Shown in pieces: positions 9,964-19,186 of a DNA stretch of 64,000 bases. The first letter of the stretch is position 1; every line of letters begins with the position of its first letter. The stretch is from the NCBI RefSeq assembly GCF_004345665.1, contig NZ_SLWR01000006.1, forward strand, positions 399,677 to 463,676, written 5' to 3'. The position numbers and the translations under genes are program-made. Origin of the DNA: Kribbella antiqua. Its GTDB lineage: Bacteria > Actinomycetota > Actinomycetes > Propionibacteriales > Kribbellaceae. The notes under the pieces were generated by a model. It saw only the letters and a program-made list of their open reading frames with translations, did no database searches and was not told where the DNA came from.

Positions 9964-11208
9964 ATGGGGCTCCGCGGCAAGCTAGGCCTCATCTTTCTGC
10001 TCGTTTCGTCGCTCGCGATCCTGGTCCTCTGCGTCGCGGTCTACACCCAGGCGCAGTCGGCCCGGCTCGACCGGACGCGGAGCTTCGCCGACGAGCGGAT
10101 TCAGCTGGCGGCGCAGAGCTACGACCGGGACGACGTACCGCTGTTCGGATCCAAGCTGGACGATCCGGACCTGCCTCCGCAGCTGCGGGAAGCCGTGCTG
10201 CAGGGCAAGCGGGCCACGTTCAAGACCGGGTCGCCGAACGCGAAGATGTGGGCTGCCGTGCCGGTCAAGGACGGCAAGATCCTGTCCATCGTGCAGGACT
10301 ACGAGACCAACGACGACTCGATCAAGGCGCTCCGGCAGGCCCTCGTCTTCGGCGGGATCGGCACGGTCGCGCTGGTCGCCCTGGTCAGCGTGATCCTGGC
10401 CGGCAGCCTGTCCAAGCGGATCGTCGCGGTCGCCGGTACGGCACGCCGGATCGCGGCCGGCGACCTGGACGCCTCGGCGGCCGAGGCGATCGGCAAGGGC
10501 AAGGACGAGGTTCAGGCGCTGGCGGGCGCGCTGGACACGATGGCGAGTTCGCTGCGCGGTCAGCTGGAGGCCGAGCGGCGGTTCACCGCAGACGTTGCGC
10601 ACGACCTCCGTACGCCGGTCACCGGACTGCTCACCGCCGCCGAACTGCTGCCGCCCGGGCGGCCGAGCGAACTGGTGCGCGACCGGGCGAAGGTGCTGCG
10701 GCGGCTGGTCGAGGATCTGCTGGAGATCGCCCGGTTCGACTCCGGTGTCGAACAGGCGGACCTGGATCATGTCAGCCTGGGTGCGTTCGTCGGTTCGGCG
10801 GTCGGCCGGCTGCGGATGCAGCAGGCGCTCGCGCTGGACAGCGTGGTGGTCAAGCAGGTCGGACCGGACGAGACGGTGTCCACCGACTCGCGCCGGATCG
10901 AGCGGATCCTGGCCAACCTGATCGTCAACGGCCTGCGGCACGGCCGGCCGCCGATCGAGGTGACGGTCAGCGGCCGGACCGTAGAGGTGGTTGACCACGG
11001 CAACGGTTACCCGGAGGAGTTGATTGCCGAGGGCCCGCGCCGGTTCCGGTCCGGGATGGCCGAGCGCGGCGTCGGCCACGGCCTTGGGCTGACCATCGCG
11101 GCCGGTCACGCCAAGGTCCTCGGCGCCGACCTGACCTTCGGGGCAGCCGCTGGCGGCGGCGCCCTTGCCCGCTTGGTCCTCCCGCCCGAACCTGAGACGG
11201 AGTCGTAA
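9964..11208 (+). CDS. cseC: Sensor histidine kinase, CseC-like
   Basis: The 414-aa kinase has an N-terminal TM helix (residues 8-29), an extracytoplasmic sensor of about 95 residues, a second TM helix (128-147) and a HAMP linker. The H box carries His213 (FTADVAHDLRTP), the N box is RILANLIVNGLRHG, and the glycine-rich ATP lid is GVGHGLGLTIA. It starts 4 bases after the cseB stop. In Streptomyces, CseC senses cell-envelope damage and phosphorylates CseB. The catalytic core looks complete. Confidence 0.88.
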   Translation: MGLRGKLGLIFLLVSSLAILVLCVAVYTQAQSARLDRTRSFADERIQLAAQSYDRDDVPLFGSKLDDPDLPPQLREAVLQGKRATFKTGSPNAKMWAAVPVKDGKILSIVQDYETNDDSIKALRQALVFGGIGTVALVALVSVILAGSLSKRIVAVAGTARRIAAGDLDASAAEAIGKGKDEVQALAGALDTMASSLRGQLEAERRFTADVAHDLRTPVTGLLTAAELLPPGRPSELVRDRAKVLRRLVEDLLEIARFDSGVEQADLDHVSLGAFVGSAVGRLRMQQALALDSVVVKQVGPDETVSTDSRRIERILANLIVNGLRHGRPPIEVTVSGRTVEVVDHGNGYPEELIAEGPRRFRSGMAERGVGHGLGLTIAAGHAKVLGADLTFGAAAGGGALARLVLPPEPETES

Positions 11209-11283
11209 CACAACCAAACGCTTCGTCATCGCGTCTCCTCTCACGTCGGGTTCACCAGAGCCCAATAAAACGAGGGGACGCCC

Positions 11284-11324
11284 AAGCGGGGCCACTTCCC
11301 GGGGGGCGGGAAGTGGCGCCGCTT
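11284..11324. terminator. Bidirectional terminator between cseC and the GH101 gene
   Basis: The arms CCACTTCCC and GGGAAGTGG form a 9-base stem, extended outward by AAGCGG/CCGCTT after a 2-base bulge on each side. It sits between two convergent genes and ends 3 bases before the GH101 stop codon, so it can serve both strands. Confidence 0.75.
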
Positions 11325-11327
11325 GTC

Positions 11328-14300
11328 TTAATGGGTCCCGTAGACGTTGAGCTCGGCGGCAGAGCCGAAGACCGCGCCGTTGAGGGAACTGGTGCCGACG
11401 AACTTCACGTAGCGGCCGGGGGTGGCGGCGAAGTTCACCCGCTGGGTGTCGCGAGAGTTCGGGAACTCACCGGTCGCGACCGGCGTACCCCAGCTCTGCC
11501 CGTCGGTGCTGACGTAGATCTCGTAACCCTTGAACATCCCGTTCGTCCCACTCTGCCGCGGCAGGTAGCTGAAACCGTCCACCTGGTACGACGATCCGAG
11601 GTCGAGCGTGAGGTGATGCGGGAACCCAGCGGGCGTGGGCACTTCGGACCACGCGGAATGCCACAGCGTGCTGGGGTTTCCGTCCAATGCCGAGGTCGCC
11701 GCGCCGCCGGTGCCGACATCCTCGCTGCTGACGTCGGCCACAGTGATCCGGGACTGCGGCACGATGCCCGGCGGCAGCACGGTCGCCTCGGCGCTGATCG
11801 TCGCCTGACCACCCGTTGCCATCAGCACATACTTTCCTTCCGGTGTTCCGGCCGGCGGAGTCACATCCCACCTGGTTGTCACACTGGCGCCCGGGGCAAC
11901 GGTTGCGTGGGTCGCCGGGGTCGTTGCCGCGACGCTCCATCCGGCGGGAGCGGTCAGGTCCATCGTGATGTTGTTCGCGGCAACGACGTCGTTGTTGGTG
12001 AAGGTGGTGACGACCGTGTTCGCCTCACCGGAGACGAGACCGGTCAGGCCGGACACTGCGACCGAAGTGCAGTCGGCCGGCTCGGACGTCGTACCGAGAT
12101 CGGTGACGGCGAAGTTGTCCAGGACGAAGTCGGCCTGGTCGCCGCCGCCGGACAGTTTGCGCAGGCCCACCCAGTAGTCGCCGCCGCAACCGGCCACGAA
12201 CTCCTGGCCGAAGGTCGCCTCGCTCCGCTGTTCACCGATCGGGGTGGCCTTCACCTCGACGGACTCGGGTCGGTCGACACCCTGGACCCAGGTGTACTGC
12301 CCGGCGCGACCGCTCACGTAGTCGAAGCTGACCTTGTACCTGTGACCGGGCTGGAAGTTCACAGTCCACGGAGCCGTCCGGTACACCAGACCCTCGTTCT
12401 CCTCGTGGGACTTGAGCGACCACTCACCGTCGAGGACGTCGTCGACCAGCTTGCCGTTCCAACCGGCCTGCGTGTACGGCGCGTGCTTGCGAGCCAGGCT
12501 GGTCCGAGGATCGGTGACACCACCGGCGTCACCCTTCACGAACGGGCCCCAGCCCTGGTCGATGTTCTCGAAATCGTCGACCAGCCCTGCTGCCGGGCGC
12601 TTAGTCTCGACCACTCGGACGTCGTCGATCCGGACTCTGACATTGCCTGCAGCCGCTCCGATGGTCAGGTCGGCGGTGTTGCCCTTGGCATCGAAGAGCA
12701 CGCGGACGCGTTGGTAGTACAGCTCCTGTTTGTCGTCGGCGGCAACCTTGTTCTGTGCCGTTGACCGCGTCAACGAGTTGCTCACGCCATCGACCGAGAC
12801 CGTGGTCTTGCGGGACTTGCCAGGATCGACCTCGATCCAGGCGGAGGCGCTGTACGTCCGCCCGGCGGTGAGTCCGGTGATGCGCTGACGCAGGGCCGAT
12901 GCTTGGGTGCCCAATGAGGCAACGTGCTGGCCGTTTTCCAGGGTGTCGAGCTTCGCCGAGCCGGTGACGTTCCAGGCGTTCAGGGTGCCGGCGTTGAAGC
13001 CGGGGTCGGTCAGATGCGTGCCTTCACCCCAAGACGCCGGTCGTGGCGTCGGTGCACTCTCTGGGTAGAGGACGTACGGCTGGCCGGCGACCGCGTCGAG
13101 TGTTACGGCTCCTCGCCGTACGGGCGCGGTTGCGACCTTGACGCGACCTGTGTCGGTCAGTTTGTAGACGGCGAACTTCGAGACGCCGGCGAACGCGGAC
13201 GGGATGCGCCACGTGGTCGCGCCGCCGTCGGGGTTGTAGTGGTAGAGCTTCTTGTTGTTGTCCCAGGGCAGCAGGTATTTGTCGTCGTCGAGGACCTTCG
13301 CGGTGCCGGCATACACGGTCCGCTTGCCGTTCTCGGCTGTGCCGCGGACGCCGTCGGTGAAGGTGATGTCCGAGCTGTTCCAGTCGGTGATCTGCTGCTG
13401 CTGGAGGAACTTGGCGGGCAGGTTCCGCTGCCAGATGTTGGCGTAGAACGCGTTCCAGTCGACCTCACCCGTCCAGCCCTCGAACTCGACGAGCGAAGCC
13501 TGGCCGAGGATCGGGTCGTTGTTCCAGACATCCTTCTCGTGGTTGCGGACGAAGCGGATGATCTGGGAGTTCAGGCCCTTGTTGGTGGCGCCGCCGTAGT
13601 CGAGGTCGTTGGCCCAGTGCGACCACAGCGACGTACGCTCGTGCCGGTCGGCCCACTCGGTCGCGATCTGCCAGCCCTGGCCGGCGAGCTGCCGGGTCAG
13701 GCCGTCGGCCAGCCAGCCGGACTGGTAGTACACGTCGATGTAGAGCTCTTGCAGGTTCTTGTCCGTCTCGTCGCGGAGCTGCTGGAACCGCTTCACGATG
13801 TTGCCGGAGGCAAGGTCTGGGCGCTGCTTGATGTAGTAGCTCTGGTTCAGCCAGTTCCAGCCCTTGGCATTCTTGTCGACCAGGTCCTCGCTGAAGCCGT
13901 TCGCCTCGGGGTAGGACTCGGTCGCGTTCACGTGGACGCCGAAGGCTGCGTTCCAGGCTTTGCCCTTCTGCAGCAGAGTGTTGAGGTCCGTGAGACCACC
14001 CGCGCGGATGTTGTAGTTGCCGCCGTAGTCAGGGTGCGCCGAGTCGTGGCCCTCGGCGCCGTACCCCTTGAGGATCGCCATCTGGCCGAGACCGTCGGTG
14101 GCGAGGGAGATGCGCTTGACGTCGTCGAGGGTGCGCAGGAACGGGTGCGTCGCCTGGCTGGCGAAGTTGAACGGGATGTGCGTGATCACCCGGTTCTTCA
14201 CCTGGTCGCCACCCTGAGGCTCGGTCATGATCGAGCGGAACGCTATCGCGCCGTCCTGCCAGTCGACAGTCTTGTCCTGATTGGCGTCGGGGGTGACGAC

Positions 14301-15080
14301 GACCTTCGCCCAGGGCAGTGGTTCGGTGTACGGCGAGGTGTCGGCACGGTAGGTCCATTGGCCGCTCCACACGCCGACGCGCGTCGTACCGTCACTGGCC
14401 TTGCGAGCGCGGTGCCAGAAGCGCGCGCCGTCGTCGACAGACTGGCCATTCGGCTTGTCGTAGACGGAGTTCGACTCGATGCCGGCGGCCAGGCCGCTGG
14501 TGTTCACAAACGCGTACGCCGCTCCGGTCGCGGACGACTCGGCCGCGGTAGCCGCGGTTATCGGCGTGATCTTGTCCGCGGTCCGGGTCGAGTCGGGGTC
14601 CAGCGTGGTGAACGCGGTCGTCGCACCGGCGTCCGTACTCGCGACCGACACCAGGTCGTGGTCGGGGATGTCGATCGTGTGCACCGGGCTGGTCTCGGTA
14701 TCGCGGACCGCGTCGATCCGGAACGTCGTCACCCGCCCGGCGAGGCTCAGGCTGGCATCCAGCTCCACCCCAGGAAGCGCGTCGAAGGCGAGCTTGTACG
14801 ACGCGCGGCCCTGATCAACCGCTGGTGGAGCGGCGAGACGCGCCGTCCGGGCCACCCCGTCGATGGTGATCGTCGAGAGCGCGTCCGGCTGACCGCCAAG
14901 GGTCTGCCCGGAGGCGTTGTCGACGTACCTGATCACCCGCGGGAAGTCGGCCCCGACGGTGACGGTCAACTCGCTCGACCGCAGCGTCAGATCGTCGGCG
15001 GCATGCGCGCCCACCGGCACGCTCAGCACACCGGCAGCCAGCGCTACAGACAGCACTCCATGCCCCACTGAACGTTTCAT
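11328..15080 (-). CDS. Secreted endo-alpha-N-acetylgalactosaminidase (GH101), multidomain
   Basis: This 1250-aa exported enzyme probably releases Gal-beta-1,3-GalNAc from O-glycosylated (mucin-type) proteins. A signal peptide ends near AHA-ADD. The GH101 region spans about residues 30-660; the nucleophile is probably Asp449 (LYIDVYYQSGW) and the acid/base Glu475 (QIATEWADRH). Then come carbohydrate-binding beta-sandwich modules, one starting near LTDPGFNAGTLNAWN and another near LVDDFENIDQGWGPF. A NEW3-type domain (LTAPAGWSVAATTPA) and a C-terminal F5/8 type C module (SEDVGTGGAATSALDGN to the end) follow. No strong ribosome-binding site precedes the ATG. The gene stands alone. It suggests feeding on host- or fungus-derived glycoproteins, or glycoprotein turnover in soil. 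Confidence 0.92.
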   Translation of the reverse strand: MKRSVGHGVLSVALAAGVLSVPVGAHAADDLTLRSSELTVTVGADFPRVIRYVDNASGQTLGGQPDALSTITIDGVARTARLAAPPAVDQGRASYKLAFDALPGVELDASLSLAGRVTTFRIDAVRDTETSPVHTIDIPDHDLVSVASTDAGATTAFTTLDPDSTRTADKITPITAATAAESSATGAAYAFVNTSGLAAGIESNSVYDKPNGQSVDDGARFWHRARKASDGTTRVGVWSGQWTYRADTSPYTEPLPWAKVVVTPDANQDKTVDWQDGAIAFRSIMTEPQGGDQVKNRVITHIPFNFASQATHPFLRTLDDVKRISLATDGLGQMAILKGYGAEGHDSAHPDYGGNYNIRAGGLTDLNTLLQKGKAWNAAFGVHVNATESYPEANGFSEDLVDKNAKGWNWLNQSYYIKQRPDLASGNIVKRFQQLRDETDKNLQELYIDVYYQSGWLADGLTRQLAGQGWQIATEWADRHERTSLWSHWANDLDYGGATNKGLNSQIIRFVRNHEKDVWNNDPILGQASLVEFEGWTGEVDWNAFYANIWQRNLPAKFLQQQQITDWNSSDITFTDGVRGTAENGKRTVYAGTAKVLDDDKYLLPWDNNKKLYHYNPDGGATTWRIPSAFAGVSKFAVYKLTDTGRVKVATAPVRRGAVTLDAVAGQPYVLYPESAPTPRPASWGEGTHLTDPGFNAGTLNAWNVTGSAKLDTLENGQHVASLGTQASALRQRITGLTAGRTYSASAWIEVDPGKSRKTTVSVDGVSNSLTRSTAQNKVAADDKQELYYQRVRVLFDAKGNTADLTIGAAAGNVRVRIDDVRVVETKRPAAGLVDDFENIDQGWGPFVKGDAGGVTDPRTSLARKHAPYTQAGWNGKLVDDVLDGEWSLKSHEENEGLVYRTAPWTVNFQPGHRYKVSFDYVSGRAGQYTWVQGVDRPESVEVKATPIGEQRSEATFGQEFVAGCGGDYWVGLRKLSGGGDQADFVLDNFAVTDLGTTSEPADCTSVAVSGLTGLVSGEANTVVTTFTNNDVVAANNITMDLTAPAGWSVAATTPATHATVAPGASVTTRWDVTPPAGTPEGKYVLMATGGQATISAEATVLPPGIVPQSRITVADVSSEDVGTGGAATSALDGNPSTLWHSAWSEVPTPAGFPHHLTLDLGSSYQVDGFSYLPRQSGTNGMFKGYEIYVSTDGQSWGTPVATGEFPNSRDTQRVNFAATPGRYVKFVGTSSLNGAVFGSAAELNVYGTH

Positions 15081-15162
15081 GTTGAGAAAGTTCGCACGTA
15101 ACCGCTAACTCGTCAAGAGAAACGAACAGTTATGAACAAGATCAGCCCTCGCACGGGTGGTG

Positions 15163-16362
15163 CTAGCCGGCGAGGATCCTGCCGGTCACCTCGCCCAGGC
15201 CGAGGCGGGTGCCGGTGTTGGTGGTAGCCCAGGCGGTGATGGTTACTTGGTCGCCGTTTTCGAGGAAGGTGCGTTTGTCGCCGTTGACGATGAGGGGTTC
15301 GCGGCCGCCCCAGGTGAGTTCGATGAAGGAGCCGCGCTGGTCCGGCTGCGCGCCGCTGACGGTGCCGGAGGCGTAGAGGTCGCCGGTGCGGACTGACGCG
15401 CCGTTCACCGTCAGGTGGGCGAGCATCTGGGCGGGGGACCAGTAGATGTCCTTGTACGGCGGACTGCTGACGAGCTCGCCGTTCAGGTAGACCTCGAACG
15501 TGATGTCGTAGTTCACCAGGCTCTCGCCGGCGAGGTAGGGCAGGACTGGCGGGTCCTGGGCTGGGAGCGGAACCTTCGCGGGTGCCAGGGCCTCCAGGGA
15601 GACCACCCAGGGGGAGATCGAGGTCGCGAACGACTTGCCGAGGAAGGGGCCGAGCGGGACGTACTCCCAGGCCTGGAGGTCGCGGGCGGACCAGTCGTTC
15701 ACGACGACCACGCCGTACACATGGTCCTCGAACGCGTCGACCGGGATCGGCTTGCCCAGAACCGACGGCGTGCCGACGACGTACCCGAGCTCGGCCTCGA
15801 TGTCGAGCCGCTGCGAGGGGCCGTACGACGGGACCGTTGCGTCCGGCGCCTTTCGCTGACCGGACGGGCGGACGATATCGGTGCCGCTGGCAACGATGGT
15901 GCCGGAGCGGCCGTGGTAGCCGACCGGGAGGTGTTTCCAGTTCGGCAGCAGGGGTTCGGAGTCGGGGCGGAACAGCCGGCCGAGGTTGGTCGCGTGCTGC
16001 TCCGACGCGTAGAAGTCGACGTAGTCCGCGACCTCGAACGGCAGCTGCATCGTGACCGCCGACTGCGGGATCAGGTGCGGCTCGACCACCTCGCGGTCGT
16101 TCTCGTTGCGAACCAGGTCGAGCAGCCATTCCCGGGTCGCTTGCCAAGTGGGGCGGCCCAGCGCGAGGAAGTCGTTCAGCGACGGCCGAGCGAACCACTG
16201 TGCGCCGTCCATCATCTGCGCCGACGCGACCGGGGCGAGATCGATCACCTGGTCGCCGATCGCGGCGCCCACCCGGGGCTCCTCGTCGCCGAGCCGGAAC
16301 ACGCCAAGCGGCAGGTTGTCCGGCCCGAACGGGGAGTTCGCGGGCATGTCGATCCAGGTCAC
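15163..16362 (-). CDS. fahA: Fumarylacetoacetase
   Basis: The 399-aa enzyme splits fumarylacetoacetate into fumarate and acetoacetate, the last step of homogentisate catabolism. The N-terminal SH3-like part (LPLGVFRLGDEEPRVGAAIGD) and the catalytic fold are intact: DFYASEQHATNLGRLFRP, PVGYHGRSGTIVASG, the metal-site acidic residues around IEAELGYVVG, VVNDWSARDLQAWEYVPLG and SISPWVV. The start ATG overlaps the stop of the preceding 285-aa gene by 4 bases, so the two are translationally coupled. hmgA lies just beyond, on the opposite strand. Confidence 0.96.
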   Translation of the reverse strand: MTWIDMPANSPFGPDNLPLGVFRLGDEEPRVGAAIGDQVIDLAPVASAQMMDGAQWFARPSLNDFLALGRPTWQATREWLLDLVRNENDREVVEPHLIPQSAVTMQLPFEVADYVDFYASEQHATNLGRLFRPDSEPLLPNWKHLPVGYHGRSGTIVASGTDIVRPSGQRKAPDATVPSYGPSQRLDIEAELGYVVGTPSVLGKPIPVDAFEDHVYGVVVVNDWSARDLQAWEYVPLGPFLGKSFATSISPWVVSLEALAPAKVPLPAQDPPVLPYLAGESLVNYDITFEVYLNGELVSSPPYKDIYWSPAQMLAHLTVNGASVRTGDLYASGTVSGAQPDQRGSFIELTWGGREPLIVNGDKRTFLENGDQVTITAWATTNTGTRLGLGEVTGRILAG

Positions 16363-17216
16363 CGGGCCTCCAACAGGCTCAAGTCGGTCAGGTCATGGCG
16401 CGGCTCGTCGATGCTGCAGGAGCCGAACGAGGTGAACCACCGGCGCGCCCCGGCGGCCTGATCCTCGGACAGTTCGCGGGCTCGGGCAGCGAGTTCGGCG
16501 CCGTCGCGTGATGCCAGTACGGCGGTCACCTCGTCCTGCGCGGCACCGTCGAGCGAGGCGCGCGTCGCCAGCAGGACATTCAGGAAGCCGTGGTGCTCGA
16601 AACCGGTGTCAGCCGCGGTGTGGCGTACGGCGTTGTGCAGCCCTGCCGTGCATTTGAAGGCGACCTCGCGGTCCAGGCAGGCGGTGATGAACGCCGCGAC
16701 CTGCTCCTCCGACGGAAACAGTGACGCGTCGAGACCGCCGGTGCGGAGCTTGGCGGCGTACCCGGCATCGGCGACCACGTCGAGCGCACGCTCCCAGCCG
16801 CCGTCCAGGCCGATCTCGACGAAAGCGTTCTCCTCGTCCAGGCAGTCGTCGCAGGCGCGCACCACGCGGAGCGCGTTGCGGGACAGGTCGTCCTCGGCGC
16901 GCAGCCGGACCTCCACCGCGGTCACCTCGATGTCCGCGGACCGATCGCCGTACCGGACGGCCGGCTCGATCCCGCCGGCACCGCCGGTGATGACGACCGC
17001 GACCCGCAGCGGGCCGGCACTCCCGGTCCGCGCGGCCTCCGCGGCGACCTTCATCAGGTCCTCGTCGGTGCAGACGAAGGGGCCGACCAGTTCGGCGTAC
17101 GGCGACTGACGGTGCGCCCGGTGCGCCGCGACCGCCTCGACCAGCGGCAGTTCCCCGGGCGGGAACATCGCCGCATCGTCGACCAGGTGCCGGAACAGGG
17201 CAGGGATGGTTGACAT
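16359..17216 (-). CDS. Unknown protein coupled to fahA in the homogentisate operon
   Basis: I do not recognise this 285-aa cytosolic protein by a named family. It has a conserved-looking C-terminal half with charged and His residues in tight motifs: KLRTGGLDASLFPSEEQ, FKCTAGLHNAVRH, EHHGFLNVLLATR. The alternating strand-helix pattern fits a TIM-barrel-like enzyme. It is the first gene of a transcript with fahA (4-base overlap) and is divergent from hmgA, so it very likely serves tyrosine/homogentisate breakdown. No maleylacetoacetate isomerase gene is visible nearby, and this protein is a candidate for that missing step or for an accessory role. That function is inference from context only. 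Confidence 0.75.
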   Translation of the reverse strand: MSTIPALFRHLVDDAAMFPPGELPLVEAVAAHRAHRQSPYAELVGPFVCTDEDLMKVAAEAARTGSAGPLRVAVVITGGAGGIEPAVRYGDRSADIEVTAVEVRLRAEDDLSRNALRVVRACDDCLDEENAFVEIGLDGGWERALDVVADAGYAAKLRTGGLDASLFPSEEQVAAFITACLDREVAFKCTAGLHNAVRHTAADTGFEHHGFLNVLLATRASLDGAAQDEVTAVLASRDGAELAARARELSEDQAAGARRWFTSFGSCSIDEPRHDLTDLSLLEAR

Positions 17217-17250
17217 GGGTCCGAGCCTAACGGATGCTTTCGGTAAGCGG

Positions 17251-17260
17251 ACGCATGCGT
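17251..17260. promoter_or_regulatory. Palindrome between hmgA and the fahA operon
   Basis: ACGCATGCGT is a perfect 10-base palindrome near the centre of the 72-base region shared by the two divergent transcripts. It is a possible common operator; no regulator gene lies beside it. Confidence 0.35.
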
Positions 17261-17288
17261 TCGACTATCGTACACCTGGAGCAGGGAA

Positions 17289-18482
17289 ATGACGTTCTAC
17301 CGGCAGGTCGGGCAGGTCCCGCCCAAGCGGCACACACAGTTCCGGAAACCGGACGGCGGGCTGTACTACGAGGAGCTGATGGGGGAGGAGGGGTTCTCGT
17401 CCGACTCGTCGTTGCTGTACCACGCCGGCGTGCCGTCCGCGATCGTCGACTCGCAGGTGTGGGAGCTGCCCGACCTCGCCACCGTCGCGAACCACCCGCT
17501 CACCCCGCGGCACCTGAAGCTGCACGACCTCTTCACCGACACGTCCAAGAGCAACCCGGTCGAGGACCGCAGGCTCGTGCTGGGCAACGGCGACGTCCGG
17601 ATCTCGTACGTCGTCGCCGAGCAACCGTCGCCGTACTATCGCAACGCCATCGGGGACGAGTGCGTATACATCGAGAAGGGCTCGGCCACCGTCGAGACGG
17701 TGTTCGGGGTGCTGGACGCGGTCAAAGGCGACTACGTGATCATCCCGCGGGCGACCACGCACCGGTGGTTGCCGGGGGCAGACGGAGTGTTTGCCTACTG
17801 CATCGAGGCGAACTCGCACATCGCGCCGCCGAAGCGGTACCTGTCCCGCTACGGGCAGTTCCTCGAGCATTCGCCGTACTGCGAACGGGATCTGCACGCG
17901 GCGACCGAGCCGTTCGTGGTGGAGGGCAACGACGTCGAGGTGCTGGTGAAGCATCGCGGCAACGGACCGAGCGGGATCGTCGGTTCGCGGATGACATATG
18001 CGACGCATCCGTTCGACGTGGTCGGGTGGGATGGTTGCCTGTACCCCTACACCTTCAACGTGAGCGACTACGAGCCGATCACTGGGCGGATCCACCAGCC
18101 GCCGCCGGTGCACCAGGTGTTCGAGGGCAACAACTTCGTGGTCTGCAACTTCGTGCCACGCAAGGTGGACTACCACCCGCTGTCGATCCCGGTGCCGTAC
18201 TACCACTCGAACGTCGACTCCGACGAGGTGATGTTCTACTGCGGCGGCGACTACGAGGCGCGCAAGGGCTCCGGCATCGGCCTCGGCTCGATCTCGCTGC
18301 ACCCCGGCGGGTACGCGCACGGCCCGCAACCGTCCGCGATCGAAGCCTCCCTCGGCGCCGAACGCTTCGAGGAACTGGCCGTGATGGTCGACACGTTCCG
18401 CCCGCTGGAACTGGGCGAAGGCGGCATGGCGGTCGACGACGGCAGCTACGCCTGGACCTGGGCCGGCGGTAGGAGAAGCTGA
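17289..18482 (+). CDS. hmgA: Homogentisate 1,2-dioxygenase
   Basis: The 397-aa enzyme opens the homogentisate ring to maleylacetoacetate. It has the bicupin fold of the family. The iron-binding region is clear in PVPYYHSNVDSDEVMFY (His and Glu ligands), with NFVPRKVDYHP and the C-terminal LHPGGYAHGPQPS around it. The N-terminal part (GQVPPKRHTQFR, GLYYEELMGEEGF) matches bacterial forms that are about 40 residues shorter than the animal enzyme. CAGGGAA precedes the ATG. It is divergent from the 285-aa gene and fahA, and its substrate is made by Hpd encoded upstream. Confidence 0.96.
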   Translation: MTFYRQVGQVPPKRHTQFRKPDGGLYYEELMGEEGFSSDSSLLYHAGVPSAIVDSQVWELPDLATVANHPLTPRHLKLHDLFTDTSKSNPVEDRRLVLGNGDVRISYVVAEQPSPYYRNAIGDECVYIEKGSATVETVFGVLDAVKGDYVIIPRATTHRWLPGADGVFAYCIEANSHIAPPKRYLSRYGQFLEHSPYCERDLHAATEPFVVEGNDVEVLVKHRGNGPSGIVGSRMTYATHPFDVVGWDGCLYPYTFNVSDYEPITGRIHQPPPVHQVFEGNNFVVCNFVPRKVDYHPLSIPVPYYHSNVDSDEVMFYCGGDYEARKGSGIGLGSISLHPGGYAHGPQPSAIEASLGAERFEELAVMVDTFRPLELGEGGMAVDDGSYAWTWAGGRRS

Positions 18483-18532
18483 TCCGCGCGGGTCGGTGAG
18501 CGGGCGGATCCAGGCAATGGGATTCTTGGGGA

Positions 18533-19186
18533 ATGGATGAGGGAGGCGGGGAGGCGTTTGTCGTCGGGCTTGATCGGGAGGCGGTGCTGCGGCGGCGTGA
18601 GGTGATCCGGAACGTTCAGCTGCGTGGTGCGTGGGTGACGCTGGTGATCGGTGCCGTCGGCATCGTCGCCGCGCTGGCCGCGATGATCGCCTTCCGTGGT
18701 GCGGGTCTGTGGCCGTTCGCGCTGTTGTTGATCGCGGCAATGGTCCCGCTGGTTCTCAGCTTTGTCCTCGTCCGCCGCCTCGACGCCGAGCGGCAACGCT
18801 GGTACGCCGCCAACGAGCTGCAGCCGGTCGCCATGCGCATGTCCCCGAAAGCGCTCGAGCTGGCCTGCCACGGAGCCGCCTACCCGGTCGTCCTGCCCTG
18901 GGCGACGGTCAAGGGCTTCCGCCAGGAGAAGCTCTTCGGCCAGTACGCCCTCGAGCTGGAGCTGGCTCCAGGTGTCGCCGCCACCACCGCCGGCGTCCGC
19001 GGCCTCGACCAGCCCTCCGTCCGCTCCATCGTCAAACCCAACCCCCTGCTCCGCCCCACCGGCCTCTTCCCGGTCAACGCCCTCGACCAGCCGGTCCACG
19101 TCATCGACCAGGCCCTCAAACACTTCTCCAACGGCCAAGCCGGAGTCATCCACGCTGGGCAGAATCAGCAGGGTAAGGAGCGGTAG
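18533..19186 (+). CDS. Two-TM membrane protein, unknown function
   Basis: The 217-aa protein has two adjacent TM helices (about residues 33-53 and 58-78). A cytoplasmic C-terminal domain rich in beta-strands follows (VAMRMSPKALELACHGAAYPVVLPWATVKGFRQE). This layout, with a Trp before a conserved 'v.gf' turn, resembles YcxB-like or bacterial PH-like membrane proteins; the match is loose. The 5' third is G-rich on the coding strand and the last 250 bases are extremely C-rich. The 3' end overlaps the convergent deacetylase gene by 22 bases. Confidence 0.7.
   Translation: MDEGGGEAFVVGLDREAVLRRREVIRNVQLRGAWVTLVIGAVGIVAALAAMIAFRGAGLWPFALLLIAAMVPLVLSFVLVRRLDAERQRWYAANELQPVAMRMSPKALELACHGAAYPVVLPWATVKGFRQEKLFGQYALELELAPGVAATTAGVRGLDQPSVRSIVKPNPLLRPTGLFPVNALDQPVHVIDQALKHFSNGQAGVIHAGQNQQGKER

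Noticed and set aside
12924..15071. 715-codon open frame opposite the GH101 gene
   Set aside because: Its composition is a mirror of GH101 codons, it has no recognisable domain, and the GH101 protein has clear catalytic motifs on the other strand.
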